Assembly: GCF_001189955.1 (NCBI RefSeq)
Contig: NZ_LFLT01000022.1
Coordinates: 1 to 64,000 of the forward strand
Source: Herbaspirillum chlorophenolicum
Lineage (GTDB): Bacteria; Pseudomonadota; Gammaproteobacteria; Burkholderiales; Burkholderiaceae_D
Direction of reading: 5' to 3'
Length of the DNA: 64,000 bases
The number at the start of each line of letters is the position of its first letter. Positions within the stretch are counted from its first letter, which is position 1. The translations under genes and the position numbers were made by a program. The notes below the pieces were generated by a model that worked only from the letters and a program-made list of their open reading frames with translations, did not search any database and had not been told where the DNA came from. Shown one piece after another: positions 27,707 to 36,976 of this stretch.

Positions 27707-29702
27707 GGCTATTCAACAGGCGAGTGCGCTCTGCTTCGACACGGACGACTTCGTCGGCCGGGATGTAGTAGTCGCGGTTGTAATTAAAGGTGTGGACGAT
27801 AGTCGCTACCACCACGGCGATGAAGGCAGCCACTGCCGGCAACCACATCTGCCAGATCATGGCGAAACCGAAAGCTGCCGCCAGTGCCGCGATGATGAAG
27901 CCGGCGCCGGTGTTCTTCGGCATGTGGATCTCGACAAAGTCACCCAGCGGGCGCTTGTAGTCGTGCTTCTTCATGTCGGCCCAGGCGTCGTTGTCATGCA
28001 CGACTGGGGTGAACGCGAAGTTGTAGGCCGGCGGCGGCGACGATGTCGACCATTCCAGCGTACGGCCGCCCCATGGGTCGCCGGTGACATCTGCCAGCTG
28101 CTTGCGGTCGCGGATGGACACGTAGATCTGGATGATGAACGAAGCGATGCCCAGGGCGATCAGGCCTGCGCCAATCGCGGCGACCACGAACCAGATTTGC
28201 AGCGACGGATCGTCGAAGTGGCTTACGCGGCGGGTCACGCCCATCAGGCCCAGTACGTACAGCGGCATGAAGGCCAGGTAGAAACCGACCAGCCAGAACC
28301 AGAACGAGCAGCGGCCCCAGAAATCGTTGAGCTTGAAGCCGAAGGCCTTCGGGAACCAGAAGTTGATGCCGGCGAACATGCCGAACACCACGCCGCCAAT
28401 GATCACGTTGTGGAAGTGGGCGATCAGGAACAGGCTGTTGTGCAGCACGAAGTCGGCCGGGGGAACGGCCAGCAGCACGCCGGTCATGCCGCCGATCACG
28501 AAGGTGATCATGAAGCCGATGGTCCACAGCATGGGGACTTCAAAGCGGATGCGGCCGCGGTACATGGTGAACAGCCAGTTGAAGATCTTGGCCCCGGTCG
28601 GGATCGAGATGATCATCGTGGTGATGCCGAAGAACGAGTTGACGCTCGCTCCTGAACCCATGGTGAAGAAGTGGTGCAGCCACACCAGGTACGACAGGAT
28701 GGTGATCACGACGGTCGCGTACACCATGGAGGTGTAGCCGAACAGGCGCTTGCCGCTGAAGGTCGAGACGATTTCGGAGAAAACGCCGAACGCCGGCAGG
28801 ATCAGGATGTAGACCTCGGGGTGGCCCCAGATCCAGATCAGGTTCACGTACATCATGGCGTTGCCGCCCATGTCGTTGGTGAAGAAGTTGGTGCCAAAGA
28901 CGCGGTCCAGCGAGAGCATGGCCAGTACGGCGGTCAGGACCGGGAAAGCGGCCACGATCAGCACGTTGGTACACAGGGAGGTCCAGGTGAAGACGGGCAT
29001 CTTCATCATGTTCATGCCGGGGGCGCGCATCTTGACGATGGTAACCAGCAAGTTGACCCCCGATAGCAGCGTCCCTACCCCGGCCACCTGCAATGCCCAG
29101 ATGTAGTAGTCGACCCCGACATCCGGGCTATACAGGATACCCGACAGCGGCGGATAAGCCAGCCAGCCGGTTCGTGCGAACTCGCCGACGAACAGGGATG
29201 CCATCACCAGCAGCGCGCCGAAGGTGGTCATCCAGAAGCTGAAGTTGTTGAGGAACGGGAATGCCACGTCGCGCGCGCCGATCTGCAGGGGCACGACATA
29301 GTTCATCAGACCGGTGACCAGCGGCATCGCCACGAAGAAGATCATGATCACGCCGTGGGCGGTGAAGATCTGGTCGTAGTGGTGCGGCGGCAGGAAGCCC
29401 GGATTGTCGCCGAAGGCGACGGCTTGCTGGGCGCGCATCATGATGGCGTCGGAGAAGCCGCGCAGCAGCATGACGATGGCCAGCACGATGTACATGATGC
29501 CGATGCGCTTGTGGTCGATGCTGGTGAACCAGTCGCGCCACAGCACGCCCCACAGGCGGTACTTGGTCAACAGCGCCAGCAGCACGATACCGCCCAGGGC
29601 GACTGCGGCGAAGGTGCCAATCAGGATCGGCTCGTGGTATGGAATCGCTTCCAGACTGAGGCGACCGAAAATCAGCTTTGTCAGGTCAAAATTGTCAGAC
29701 AT
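27699..29702 (-). CDS. cyoB: Cytochrome o ubiquinol oxidase subunit I
   Basis: A 667-residue catalytic subunit of the bo3-type heme-copper oxidase that reduces O2 to water with ubiquinol and pumps protons. Ligands seen: heme b His in TAHGVIM, the Cu-B His-Tyr pair in WGHPEVY, HH in LHHFF, and HFHN for heme o3 and heme b. The quinol-site residues R and D ([12 protein letters not shown]) and H in LPPHHYDQ are present, supporting a quinol rather than cytochrome c oxidase. The gene lies 78 bp after cyoA. Confidence 0.96.
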   Translation of the reverse strand: MSDNFDLTKLIFGRLSLEAIPYHEPILIGTFAAVALGGIVLLALLTKYRLWGVLWRDWFTSIDHKRIGIMYIVLAIVMLLRGFSDAIMMRAQQAVAFGDNPGFLPPHHYDQIFTAHGVIMIFFVAMPLVTGLMNYVVPLQIGARDVAFPFLNNFSFWMTTFGALLVMASLFVGEFARTGWLAYPPLSGILYSPDVGVDYYIWALQVAGVGTLLSGVNLLVTIVKMRAPGMNMMKMPVFTWTSLCTNVLIVAAFPVLTAVLAMLSLDRVFGTNFFTNDMGGNAMMYVNLIWIWGHPEVYILILPAFGVFSEIVSTFSGKRLFGYTSMVYATVVITILSYLVWLHHFFTMGSGASVNSFFGITTMIISIPTGAKIFNWLFTMYRGRIRFEVPMLWTIGFMITFVIGGMTGVLLAVPPADFVLHNSLFLIAHFHNVIIGGVVFGMFAGINFWFPKAFGFKLNDFWGRCSFWFWLVGFYLAFMPLYVLGLMGVTRRVSHFDDPSLQIWFVVAAIGAGLIALGIASFIIQIYVSIRDRKQLADVTGDPWGGRTLEWSTSSPPPAYNFAFTPVVHDNDAWADMKKHDYKRPLGDFVEIHMPKNTGAGFIIAALAAAFGFAMIWQMWLPAVAAFIAVVVATIVHTFNYNRDYYIPADEVVRVEAERTRLLNSHV

Positions 29703-29780
29703 CTTTACTTCCCGGGGAAAAAGGAAAATACGGCGCAGCCGGAGACTGCTGCACCAATACAGCTACTGCGCTCGGAACGG

Positions 29781-30710
29781 TCATTCATGCTTTTGGCCAG
29801 GCTTCACGTTCAGGTCGGCGGACATCATCTTGTCCATGCAGACCGAATTGGGCTCGACGCAGCGATTGACGATCGCATGGAACAGGCCGGCATCAACGTT
29901 GCCGAACAGGCGGGCAGGTTCACGCTCGCTGGGCTTTTCCAGTTGCAGGTAGTCGGCACGCTTCATGGCGCCGGACTCGGACTTGGCCTTCTTGACCCAG
30001 TCGTCAAAGCCTTGCTGGTCCAGGCCGTGGAACTTGAAGCGCATGTGCGAGAAGCCCGCGCCGCTGTAGTTGGCCGAGAAGCCTTCGTATTCGCCGGCCT
30101 TGTTGATGACCGCATGCAGCTTGGTTTCCATGCCCGGCATCGCGTAGATCTGGCCTGCCAGGGCGGGAATGAAGAAGGAATTCATCACGTTCGATGCGGT
30201 GATCTTGAACTGGATCGGCGTATCGACCGGCGCGGCCAGCTCGTTCACGGTGGCGATGCCCTGCTCCGGATAGATGAACAGCCACTTCCAGTCCAGCGCC
30301 ACCACTTCGACCGTCAGGGTCTTGGTTTCCGGCGGGATCGGACGCTCCGCATCCAGGCGCGACAGCGGACGGTACGGGTCCAGCGTGTGCGTGGTGATCC
30401 AGGTCAGCAGGCCCAGCGCGATGATGATCAGCAGCGGCGCGCCCCAGATAACCAGTTCCAGGCGGGTCGAGTGATCCCACTCAGGCTCGTACGGTGCGGA
30501 GGTGTTGCCCTTGCGGTAGCGCCATGCGAACAGCACGGTCAGCGCGATCACCGGGACGATGATCAGGAGCATCAGGATGGTGGAAATGACGATCAGGCGT
30601 CCCTGTTGGGAGGCGATATCGCCGGACGGATTCATCACTACGGTGTTGCATCCAGCCAACAGAACTGCGGGCAGGAGGAGCAATCCGCGACGGAGTATTT
30701 GAGAAACCAT
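29781..30710 (-). CDS. cyoA: Cytochrome o ubiquinol oxidase subunit II (lipoprotein)
   Basis: A 309-residue subunit with a lipoprotein signal ending in VLLAGC (lipobox), two membrane helices and a periplasmic cupredoxin domain (SNVMNSFFIPALAGQIYAMPGM). As in other quinol oxidases, the Cu-A cysteines are absent: the region reads NYSGAGFSHMRF, without the CxxxC copper motif. The start is ATG 30710, which gives a normal signal peptide; ATG 30743 would add 11 residues before it. Neither has a clear ribosome site. It is the first gene of cyoABCD-SURF1-regB-regA. Confidence 0.93.
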   Translation of the reverse strand: MVSQILRRGLLLLPAVLLAGCNTVVMNPSGDIASQQGRLIVISTILMLLIIVPVIALTVLFAWRYRKGNTSAPYEPEWDHSTRLELVIWGAPLLIIIALGLLTWITTHTLDPYRPLSRLDAERPIPPETKTLTVEVVALDWKWLFIYPEQGIATVNELAAPVDTPIQFKITASNVMNSFFIPALAGQIYAMPGMETKLHAVINKAGEYEGFSANYSGAGFSHMRFKFHGLDQQGFDDWVKKAKSESGAMKRADYLQLEKPSEREPARLFGNVDAGLFHAIVNRCVEPNSVCMDKMMSADLNVKPGQKHE

Positions 30711-30864
30711 GGAGGAAAAGTCCAGTCGTATGTAGCAGAGCATGCTAATGTAACGGCAATAAAGTGTGTTGGCGATTGGACGTTTTGTCCCACCCCGTCA
30801 TGCAGCACCCGCCGGGATGGGATTTCGTACTGCGACTAAACCTCTAACAGTGGGAGACAAAGCC

Positions 30865-32205
30865 ATGGCAAGCAGCATCCACAACGGTCAAGGTTCCAGC
30901 GAGTTCCGGCCGCAATCCAACGTCCCCCCCGCAACCCATAGTCATGGGCACATCGAGCCAGGTGAAATCGCTGTCGGCGTGGTGATAGGACGAGCATCCG
31001 AGTATTTTGACTTCTTCGTATATGCGCTGGCATCCGTGCTGGTGTTTCCGGCCATTTTCTTTCCTTTCGAAAATAGGCTGGAAGGTACGCTTTACGCTTT
31101 CGTGATCTTCGCGTTCGCGTTCCTTGCCCGGCCTATCGGCACAGTGATATTCATGGCGATCCAGCGGGCATACGGAAGAGAAGTGAAACTGACGCTGGCG
31201 CTATTCCTGCTTGGTTTTTCAACGGCGGGTATTGCTTTGCTGCCAACTTATGAACACATAGGCGTGTGGGCCATCATCCTGCTGTCCTTGTTGCGGGTCG
31301 GACAGGGCGTCGCTCTGGGCGGCGCCTGGGACGGGTTGCCATCCTTGCTGGCGATGAACGCTCCTCAGAACAAGCGCGGATGGTATGCAGCCCTCGGCCA
31401 GCTTGGCGCACCGATCGGATTCATCATCGCGGCGAGCCTGTTTGCCTACATGCTTGCGGATCTTACCACGGAAGATTTCCTGGATTGGGGCTGGCGCTAT
31501 CCTTTTTACGTGGCTTTTGCGATTAATGTTGTTGCATTGTTCGCACGCCTGCGCCTTGTTTCCACACCGGAATACGCCAAGCTGCTCGACGAGCGCGAGC
31601 TGGAACCCGCCGGCGTGGTCGAACTGTCCCGCACCCAGGGCCGCAACATCATCATCGGCGCCCTCGCCGCACTGGCCAGCTACGCGCTGTTCCACCTGGT
31701 GACGGTGTTCCCGCTGTCCTGGGCCCGGCTGTACTCGTTGCGGGCCATGGACGATTTCCTGATCACGCAGATCATCGGTGCCGTCATCATGGCGCTGGGC
31801 ATCGTCGCCTCGGGCCTGATCGCCGACCGCTTCGGTCGCCGCACCGTGCTGGGCTCGATGGCACTGCTGATCGCCATCCTTTCCGCCTTCGTGCCGACCC
31901 TGATGAATGGCGGCGAATACGGCCAGAACATCTTTATCCTGGTGGGCTTCGCATTGCTGGGCTTGTCTTATGGCCAGGCTGCCGGCGCCGTGACGGCCAA
32001 TTTCCAGAAGAAGTATCGCTACACCGGCGCCGCGCTGACGCAAGACCTGGCCTGGCTGGTGGGCGCCGGTTTCGCACCGCTGGTGGCGCTGGGCCTGTCG
32101 GCGCACTTCGGTCTGGCCTACGTGAGCTTCTACTTGCTGTCGGGCGCGGTCGGCTCGCTGGCGGCCCTGAGCCTGAACCGGGCGCTGGAAGCAAAGGAAG
32201 ACTGA
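30865..32205 (+). CDS. MHS-type major facilitator transporter
   Basis: A 446-residue, 12-helix MFS protein. The MHS subfamily pattern is visible: GRASEYFDFFVYALASVLVFPAIFFP in helix 1, FLARPIGTVIFMAIQRAYGRE in loop 2-3, and RVGQGVALGGAWDG in helix 4. ADRFGRRTVLG marks the second half. ATG 30865 has GGGAG at about 10 nt. MHS members import carboxylates and osmolytes with protons; the substrate here is unknown. The gene is divergent from cyoA and ends in a strong terminator. Confidence 0.85.
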   Translation: MASSIHNGQGSSEFRPQSNVPPATHSHGHIEPGEIAVGVVIGRASEYFDFFVYALASVLVFPAIFFPFENRLEGTLYAFVIFAFAFLARPIGTVIFMAIQRAYGREVKLTLALFLLGFSTAGIALLPTYEHIGVWAIILLSLLRVGQGVALGGAWDGLPSLLAMNAPQNKRGWYAALGQLGAPIGFIIAASLFAYMLADLTTEDFLDWGWRYPFYVAFAINVVALFARLRLVSTPEYAKLLDERELEPAGVVELSRTQGRNIIIGALAALASYALFHLVTVFPLSWARLYSLRAMDDFLITQIIGAVIMALGIVASGLIADRFGRRTVLGSMALLIAILSAFVPTLMNGGEYGQNIFILVGFALLGLSYGQAAGAVTANFQKKYRYTGAALTQDLAWLVGAGFAPLVALGLSAHFGLAYVSFYLLSGAVGSLAALSLNRALEAKED

Positions 32206-32245
32206 TGTACTGATGCTGCCACGAAGCTGGACTGCTTCAGCAACG

Positions 32246-32282
32246 AAAAAACCCGGAAGTTCGCTTCCGGGTTTTATTTTTT
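32246..32282. terminator. Bidirectional intrinsic terminator
   Basis: AACCCGGAAG (32250-32259) and CTTCCGGGTT (32264-32273) form a 10-bp stem with a TTCG tetraloop. A T-rich tail follows on the plus strand and A's lie on the other side, so it serves both the MFS gene and the convergent beta-lactamase gene. Confidence 0.9.
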
Positions 32283-32292
32283 CCGCATGAAC

Positions 32293-33189
32293 TCAGATGA
32301 AGTGCTCGCCAATAATGCGCGCGGCGGTAGCCACGACGTCATTGCGCGGCGGCGCATCCTGAACGGTCTGGGTAAAGTAGATGGCCAATATGACCGGCGA
32401 CTCACTGCCCGGCCAGATGACCGCGACATCATTGGTCGTGCCGTAATCGCCGCCGCCGGTCTTGTCGGCGATTACCCAATCGGATGGCATGGCTGAACGG
32501 ATACGGGTACCGCCGGTGGTATTGCCGCGCATCCAATCGACCAGCATGCGGCGCTGCAGAGGCGGCAATATCTCCCCCAACACCAGGCGCTGCAAACTCT
32601 GGGCCATCGCCAGTGGCGTGGTGGTATCGCGGTCGTCCCCGGGTACGGCGCTGTTGATCTCGGTTTCCATGCGGTCCAGCCGGAAGCTTTCATCGCCGAT
32701 ATTGCGCGCGTATTCGTTGACCGCACCGATCCCGCCCAACTCGCGAATCAGCAGATTGCCGGCGGTATTGTCGCTATATTGCAATGCTGCGGCACATAAG
32801 CCGCTAACGGACAAACCTGCGCCGACGGCCTTCTCCGTCACCGGCGAATAGGCCACCAGATCGGCCGCGTCATAACGCACACGGCGTTGCAGCAGAGTAC
32901 TGTCTTCCAGGCTGCGGTTAAGAATGGCGCTGACCAGGATGAGTTTGAAGGTGCTGCAAAACGGGAAACGCTCGGTCTCGCGATAGCCGATACGGTCGGA
33001 CGATGCACCGCCAATGTTATCGATGGCCATGACGCCCAAACGTCCACCGGATTGTTTTTCCAGTTCGGCCAATTTCTGCGCAATCACAGCCCGGTTGTCA
33101 GGACGCTCGCGAATCAGCGCGCAACCGCCCAGCAAAGTAGAGAGGCCGCCGGCAATCATCAGGGTGCGGCGGTTTGGCGATGGAGTCAT
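32293..33189 (-). CDS. bla: Class A beta-lactamase
   Basis: A 298-residue serine beta-lactamase. Motifs: the S-x-x-K serine in FCSTFK (with Cys at position 69), SDN in YSDNTAG, the omega-loop acid in METEINSAVPGDDRDTTTP, and KTG in DKTGGGDYGTTND. There is no Cys238 partner, so the disulfide of KPC-type carbapenemases is not expected. The N-terminus has twin arginines (NRRTLMIAGG) and a lipobox-like LLGGC, so it may be Tat-exported and lipidated, as in some Burkholderia PenA and Stenotrophomonas L2 relatives. Start ATG 33189. No ampR-like regulator is adjacent, so it is probably an intrinsic chromosomal gene. Confidence 0.93.
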   Translation of the reverse strand: MTPSPNRRTLMIAGGLSTLLGGCALIRERPDNRAVIAQKLAELEKQSGGRLGVMAIDNIGGASSDRIGYRETERFPFCSTFKLILVSAILNRSLEDSTLLQRRVRYDAADLVAYSPVTEKAVGAGLSVSGLCAAALQYSDNTAGNLLIRELGGIGAVNEYARNIGDESFRLDRMETEINSAVPGDDRDTTTPLAMAQSLQRLVLGEILPPLQRRMLVDWMRGNTTGGTRIRSAMPSDWVIADKTGGGDYGTTNDVAVIWPGSESPVILAIYFTQTVQDAPPRNDVVATAARIIGEHFI

Positions 33190-33464
33190 GACTGTCTCTT
33201 TATTCTTTACATGCCGCCTCGCTGTCAGCGTCGCTGCATGCCGTTCGCGAGGGCAATCTGTATCAGTCGCCCCGCAGGGAAAATGGTTCCGGCCTGTCAT
33301 GAAAATTTCATATTGGCAGAGGCCTGCGTGGCGGGAACAACCTGGCGTCCAACATGGGAACCGGATGCAAAAACTCAAGGGTGCGAGCGTAAAAATATCG
33401 CGCCTGCCGGCGTGGCTGGCTGGTGCTATATTGCCCCTCCCTACTCTCCGCTTCTAGGCCAACC

Positions 33465-33761
33465 ATGCACTATCTGCTCATGTACGATTTCGTCCCGGAC
33501 TATCTCGAGCGCCGCCCCGCCCATCGCAACGAACACCTCGCATTGTGTAAAGAAGCCGTAGCACGCGGCGAACTGGCGGCCGGCGGCGCCGTCGGCGATC
33601 CTCCCGAAAGCGGCCTGCTGCTGTTCAGCGGTTCGGCCACCCATGCCGAAGCCTTTGCCGCTGCCGATCCTTATGTCCGGCACGGCCTGGTGACACGCTG
33701 GCAAGTCAAGCCTTGGGCCACGGTGGTCGGCATTCCTGAGCTGGTTCCCAACCCGCTCTGA
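33465..33761 (+). CDS. YciI-like dimeric alpha/beta-barrel protein
   Basis: A 98-residue YciI-family protein: MHYLLMYDFVPDYLERRPAHRNEHLALCKEAV holds the conserved His pair, followed by RGELAAGGAVGDPP and a Phe-rich strand pair ending WQVKPWATV. These small proteins may act as hydrolases or dehalogenase-like enzymes, but the substrate is unknown. ATG 33465 fits homologue starts; no good ribosome site is visible. Confidence 0.8.
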   Translation: MHYLLMYDFVPDYLERRPAHRNEHLALCKEAVARGELAAGGAVGDPPESGLLLFSGSATHAEAFAAADPYVRHGLVTRWQVKPWATVVGIPELVPNPL

Positions 33762-33961
33762 ACACCTCCCTGTCGTCGGCATTCGCTTTTCACACGCCGG
33801 CAATGTCGATGCCATTTCATCACAGCCGGTTAAAAACATTCACCTGCAAGCCGCGGGGGAAAACGGGATAATAAGCGCCAGACATCGTCTACTGAATACA
33901 CAACGGCCAGGCACACATTGCCCAAGCCGTGATCGGAACCAGACGCCTAAGGAGACCCGCA

Positions 33962-34840
33962 ATGCCCCCAAGCCAGCAATTCGCCCGCACCGCCCGCCAT
34001 CCCGGCAAGCCCGACCCGGTACGCATCGTCAGCCTGGAAGGCGGCGCCATGCACAAGACTTTCACGCTGGAACCGGGACGCACGCTGCGCGATGCCATGA
34101 GCATTCCGCTGGACGAAGCCGGCATCGCCGGCGGCACCGTGCGCTTTGAAAACCTGAAGGTAACACCGCACCATTTCCTCATGCCGGCACTGGCGGTGGA
34201 CGACCAGCATGCCGCGTTCTACAGCGCCCCCTATTCCATCGAAGAAGGCACGGTCATCGAATTCGCCTGCGCCACCTACGGCCGCAAGGACGGCGCGCCC
34301 TTCGTGCATTGCCATGCCGTCTGGCGCGGCAGCGACGGCGAGCGCCAGGGCGGCCATATGCTGATGGACCAGACCATCGTGGCCGAAGCCTGCCAGGCGC
34401 AAGCCTGGGGCGTGCATGACGCCACCATGGCAACCAAGTACGACCCGGAAACCAATTTCACGCTCTTCCACCCCACCCGCCTGGAAGAGCGGACGCACAC
34501 CGTCCAGGGCAAGCGCATCATCCTGGCCCGCATCCGTCCGGATGAAGACCTGACCACGGCCATCGAGGACGTCTGCCGTTCCCACGGCATCGACAATGCC
34601 GTCATCCGCGGCAGCGTCGGCAGCATCATCGGCGCCGATTTCGAAGACGGCCGTGTGCTGGAAGATCGCGCCACCGAGATCCTGGTACGCTCGGGCGAAG
34701 TCCGGAACGGCCCGCAAGGCTTGCGCGCGACGCTGGACATTGCGCTGATCAATCCCGAAGGCAAAGTATGCGAAGGCGTACTGGCACGCGGCCGCAATCC
34801 GGTGCTGATCTGTTTCGAACTGGTGATTGAAGAACAATAA
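33962..34840 (+). CDS. Tandem PPC/DUF296-domain protein
   Basis: A 292-residue protein of two PPC (DUF296, AT-hook-associated) domains in tandem. The first spans about 15-150 (TFTLEPGRTLRDAM, GAPFVHCHAVWRG). The second spans about 165-292 (RIRPDEDLTTAIEDVCRSHGIDNAVIRGSVGSIIGADFEDG). There is no AT-hook, so it is probably a soluble trimeric protein, not a nucleoid factor. The start ATG 33962 is well supported by AAGGAG at 7 nt. Its function is unknown; tandem PPC copies in one chain are less common than single-domain forms. Confidence 0.75.
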   Translation: MPPSQQFARTARHPGKPDPVRIVSLEGGAMHKTFTLEPGRTLRDAMSIPLDEAGIAGGTVRFENLKVTPHHFLMPALAVDDQHAAFYSAPYSIEEGTVIEFACATYGRKDGAPFVHCHAVWRGSDGERQGGHMLMDQTIVAEACQAQAWGVHDATMATKYDPETNFTLFHPTRLEERTHTVQGKRIILARIRPDEDLTTAIEDVCRSHGIDNAVIRGSVGSIIGADFEDGRVLEDRATEILVRSGEVRNGPQGLRATLDIALINPEGKVCEGVLARGRNPVLICFELVIEEQ

Positions 34841-34873
34841 AAAAACGCCGCCGTCACGAAGACAGGCGGCGTT
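34841..34873 (-). terminator. Terminator for the minus-strand chemosensory cluster
   Basis: AACGCCGCC (34844-34852) and GGCGGCGTT (34865-34873) pair perfectly around a 12-nt loop. The minus strand then has a T-run, so it ends leftward transcripts coming from the cheY gene. It also lies just past the PPC stop and may act both ways. Confidence 0.85.
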
Positions 34874-35002
34874 CCACAAGTTGCGCCGGCCGCGATCCAG
34901 CCGGCCGGCGCACTTTCCCCCTCTACTACTTCCCCACGATAAACGCCGATGGCGGTGCAAGCCCCCGCAAGCACCGCAACCGGCCGAGGTCCACCCTAGC
35001 GA

Positions 35003-35371
35003 TTAAGCGCCGACCAGCTTCTTGAACGTCGGCAATACCGCATCGCCCTTGAACGGCTTGACGATCCAGCCCTTGATGCCGGCCGCCTTGCCGCGCTCCT
35101 TCATGATCGGCGAGTTCTCGGTGGTCAGCATGATGATGTTGACGCTGGCATTGCCCAGTTCGCTGCGGATTTTCTCGGCCATGGTCAAGCCATCCATGTT
35201 GGGCATGTTGACGTCAGAGACCACCAGCTTGATGCCCGGATCGCCCTTGAGCTTGTTCAGACCGTCGCGGCCATCGACGGCCAATGCCACGTCCAGGCCA
35301 TTCTTTTTCAGGAAATCGCCGACTTCGGCGCGCACCGTGCTCGAATCGTCCACTACCAGAATTTGTGCCAT
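35003..35371 (-). CDS. cheY: CheY-like single-domain response regulator
   Basis: A 122-residue receiver with the full active site: acidic pair in ILVVDDSS, phospho-Asp in LVVSDVNMP, the Thr in IIMLTTEN, and Lys in WIVKPFK. No output domain. It is the last gene of the five-gene minus-strand cluster and sits 44 bp after the REC-CheX gene. It is probably the phospho-acceptor of the fused sensor kinase encoded upstream. Whether it targets flagellar motors, pili or another output cannot be told. ATG 35371 with a GAGAG site. Confidence 0.88.
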   Translation of the reverse strand: MAQILVVDDSSTVRAEVGDFLKKNGLDVALAVDGRDGLNKLKGDPGIKLVVSDVNMPNMDGLTMAEKIRSELGNASVNIIMLTTENSPIMKERGKAAGIKGWIVKPFKGDAVLPTFKKLVGA

Positions 35372-35415
35372 GTTGTTTCTCTCTCGATGATGAAATGCGT
35401 GAATTGAATGTTGGT

Positions 35416-36357
35416 TCAGAACAGTTCCAGCTCGCCCGATTCGAACAGGTCTTCCACTGAAGCCTGGTTCTCGGTGAAGTCCTCGGGCGACCAGGACAGG
35501 TTGAAAATGAAGCGCTGCTGCAGCACAACCGGAACGCCGCCATCCTTGTCCGCCAGCACGTACTTGAAGCACAGTTGCGCATCCTCCGAGCCGAAGGAAA
35601 TGTAGCGGTGCGGATGGTTGATGATGATCGGCACCTGGCTCAATTGCTGGACCAGCTGCGTCTGGTTGATGAAGCGGTTCTTGAACCATCCCCAGATCAG
35701 GTTGGTGATCTCGCCCAGGGTATTGTTCAGATCGCGAAAATCCTCTGACTCGTTGGGCACCAGCGCCTGCAGCGCCCGCTGTTCGGCCTGCAGCATCATG
35801 TAGCCGCGGCACCAGTTGCTTTCCAGCGGAATCAGTGTGAACACTTCGCCGAAAATGATGCGGTCGCGCACCAGATAAGGCCTTTCCATGTCCACATTCA
35901 TGCCGGGGAATTGCTTCTCCAGCACCATCCGGCTGATCTCGGCGATGCCCCGCACCAAGGCGTTCGGATAATGCTGGCTGAAGATCGACGCGGCTACGGC
36001 CGCGCCGAGCGAGTCGATCTCATCGATGCGATAAACCGCATCGAACAGCATGCGTTCGCGAGGGGAGATTTCATCGTCGGCAGCCGCTTCACGCCTGCGG
36101 CGCAGGAAGATCGGCAACTCCGGACGCACCTCGTGGATGCGGCGCGCCAGCCCCCGGCCCGCCTCGCCCAGCCCCGCGCAGCTCTCCGACAGCATGATGC
36201 CGCCCAGGTCGACGTTCGAACGCAGCACCGACATGACGTGCTCCTCTTGCACCTTCAGGCCGACCAGGTTGTTGCGCTCGCAAAATGCCTTGATGGTGCC
36301 GTAGCAGTCGGCATCCTTGTCCAATACCAGAACCTTGCTGGTGATGGCGGTATCCAT
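35416..36357 (-). CDS. CheX/CheC-type phosphatase-like protein with N-terminal receiver-like domain
   Basis: A 313-residue protein. The N-terminal third (KVLVLDKDADCYGTIKAFCERN, GGIMLSESC) resembles a receiver domain, but the phosphorylation site reads LGGIMLSES, so the aspartate seems lost. The C-terminal half (about 140-305) is CheX-like with the ExxN phosphatase motif in LGEITNLIWGWFKNRF. It ends in GELELF, shared with the next gene's product. ATG 36357 follows AAGGAA and sits 52 bp after the upstream gene. It probably dephosphorylates the cluster's CheY; this is inferred from the motif. Confidence 0.75.
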   Translation of the reverse strand: MDTAITSKVLVLDKDADCYGTIKAFCERNNLVGLKVQEEHVMSVLRSNVDLGGIMLSESCAGLGEAGRGLARRIHEVRPELPIFLRRRREAAADDEISPRERMLFDAVYRIDEIDSLGAAVAASIFSQHYPNALVRGIAEISRMVLEKQFPGMNVDMERPYLVRDRIIFGEVFTLIPLESNWCRGYMMLQAEQRALQALVPNESEDFRDLNNTLGEITNLIWGWFKNRFINQTQLVQQLSQVPIIINHPHRYISFGSEDAQLCFKYVLADKDGGVPVVLQQRFIFNLSWSPEDFTENQASVEDLFESGELELF

Positions 36358-36409
36358 ACTCACCGTTCCTTCCCTGTTTGATGGCCCGGATGGCGCGCAG
36401 CGGCGTCGT

Positions 36410-36976
36410 TCAGAACAACTCCAGTTCGCCGGTGCCGACATCGGCCTCTTCTTCCGAGACGGCAAAATCCATCTCGGCATAGGCCGACACGCACAGCGTG
36501 ATGTGAAAACGCGGCGCCTGCGGCATGTCCACCGCCAGATGGCGGAGGTGGCCGACATTGAGCGTCTGCAGGTAAGCCGCACAGTTCTTGTCGATCACAT
36601 TCGGTGTAGACATGCCAAGGTGCGGGAAGAAACGTCCCAGGTCGCGGTTCAGGATGCCGCAGCACAGGTTGCCGCATTCGGCGATGGCGTCCATGAACAC
36701 CTGGTCGGACATTTCCTCCGGGGCGATCCGGTTCAGGCGCGCGAAATGCGCCTTGGTGGCTGCGTCCGGCGTGAAATAAAACATCACCATCAGGCGAAAC
36801 AGATAAGACGACACCGTCAGCACCACCATCTTCTTTTCGCTGATGGCGGCAATATCGTCGATGACCGACATCTCGGCCTCGGTATCGGCCGGCACCAGCC
36901 CCGTCCTGAGCGCTTGCCGCAACAGCGTATCGAAGCCGTCTTTGGCGGATTGGCTGATCATGTCGTGCGCCATCAT
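36410..36976 (-). CDS. CheX/CheC-like chemotaxis phosphatase
   Basis: A 188-residue protein of one CheX-like domain. AIAECGNLCCGILNRDLG holds the ExxN motif (E-C-G-N), and a later strand (HITLCVSAYAEMDF) closes the domain. There are several cysteines near the motif. The last residues are GELELF, as in the neighbouring REC-CheX protein. ATG 36976 overlaps the stop of the mini-MCP gene (TGATG), so translation is coupled. A second ATG follows at once. Confidence 0.72.
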   Translation of the reverse strand: MMAHDMISQSAKDGFDTLLRQALRTGLVPADTEAEMSVIDDIAAISEKKMVVLTVSSYLFRLMVMFYFTPDAATKAHFARLNRIAPEEMSDQVFMDAIAECGNLCCGILNRDLGRFFPHLGMSTPNVIDKNCAAYLQTLNVGHLRHLAVDMPQAPRFHITLCVSAYAEMDFAVSEEEADVGTGELELF

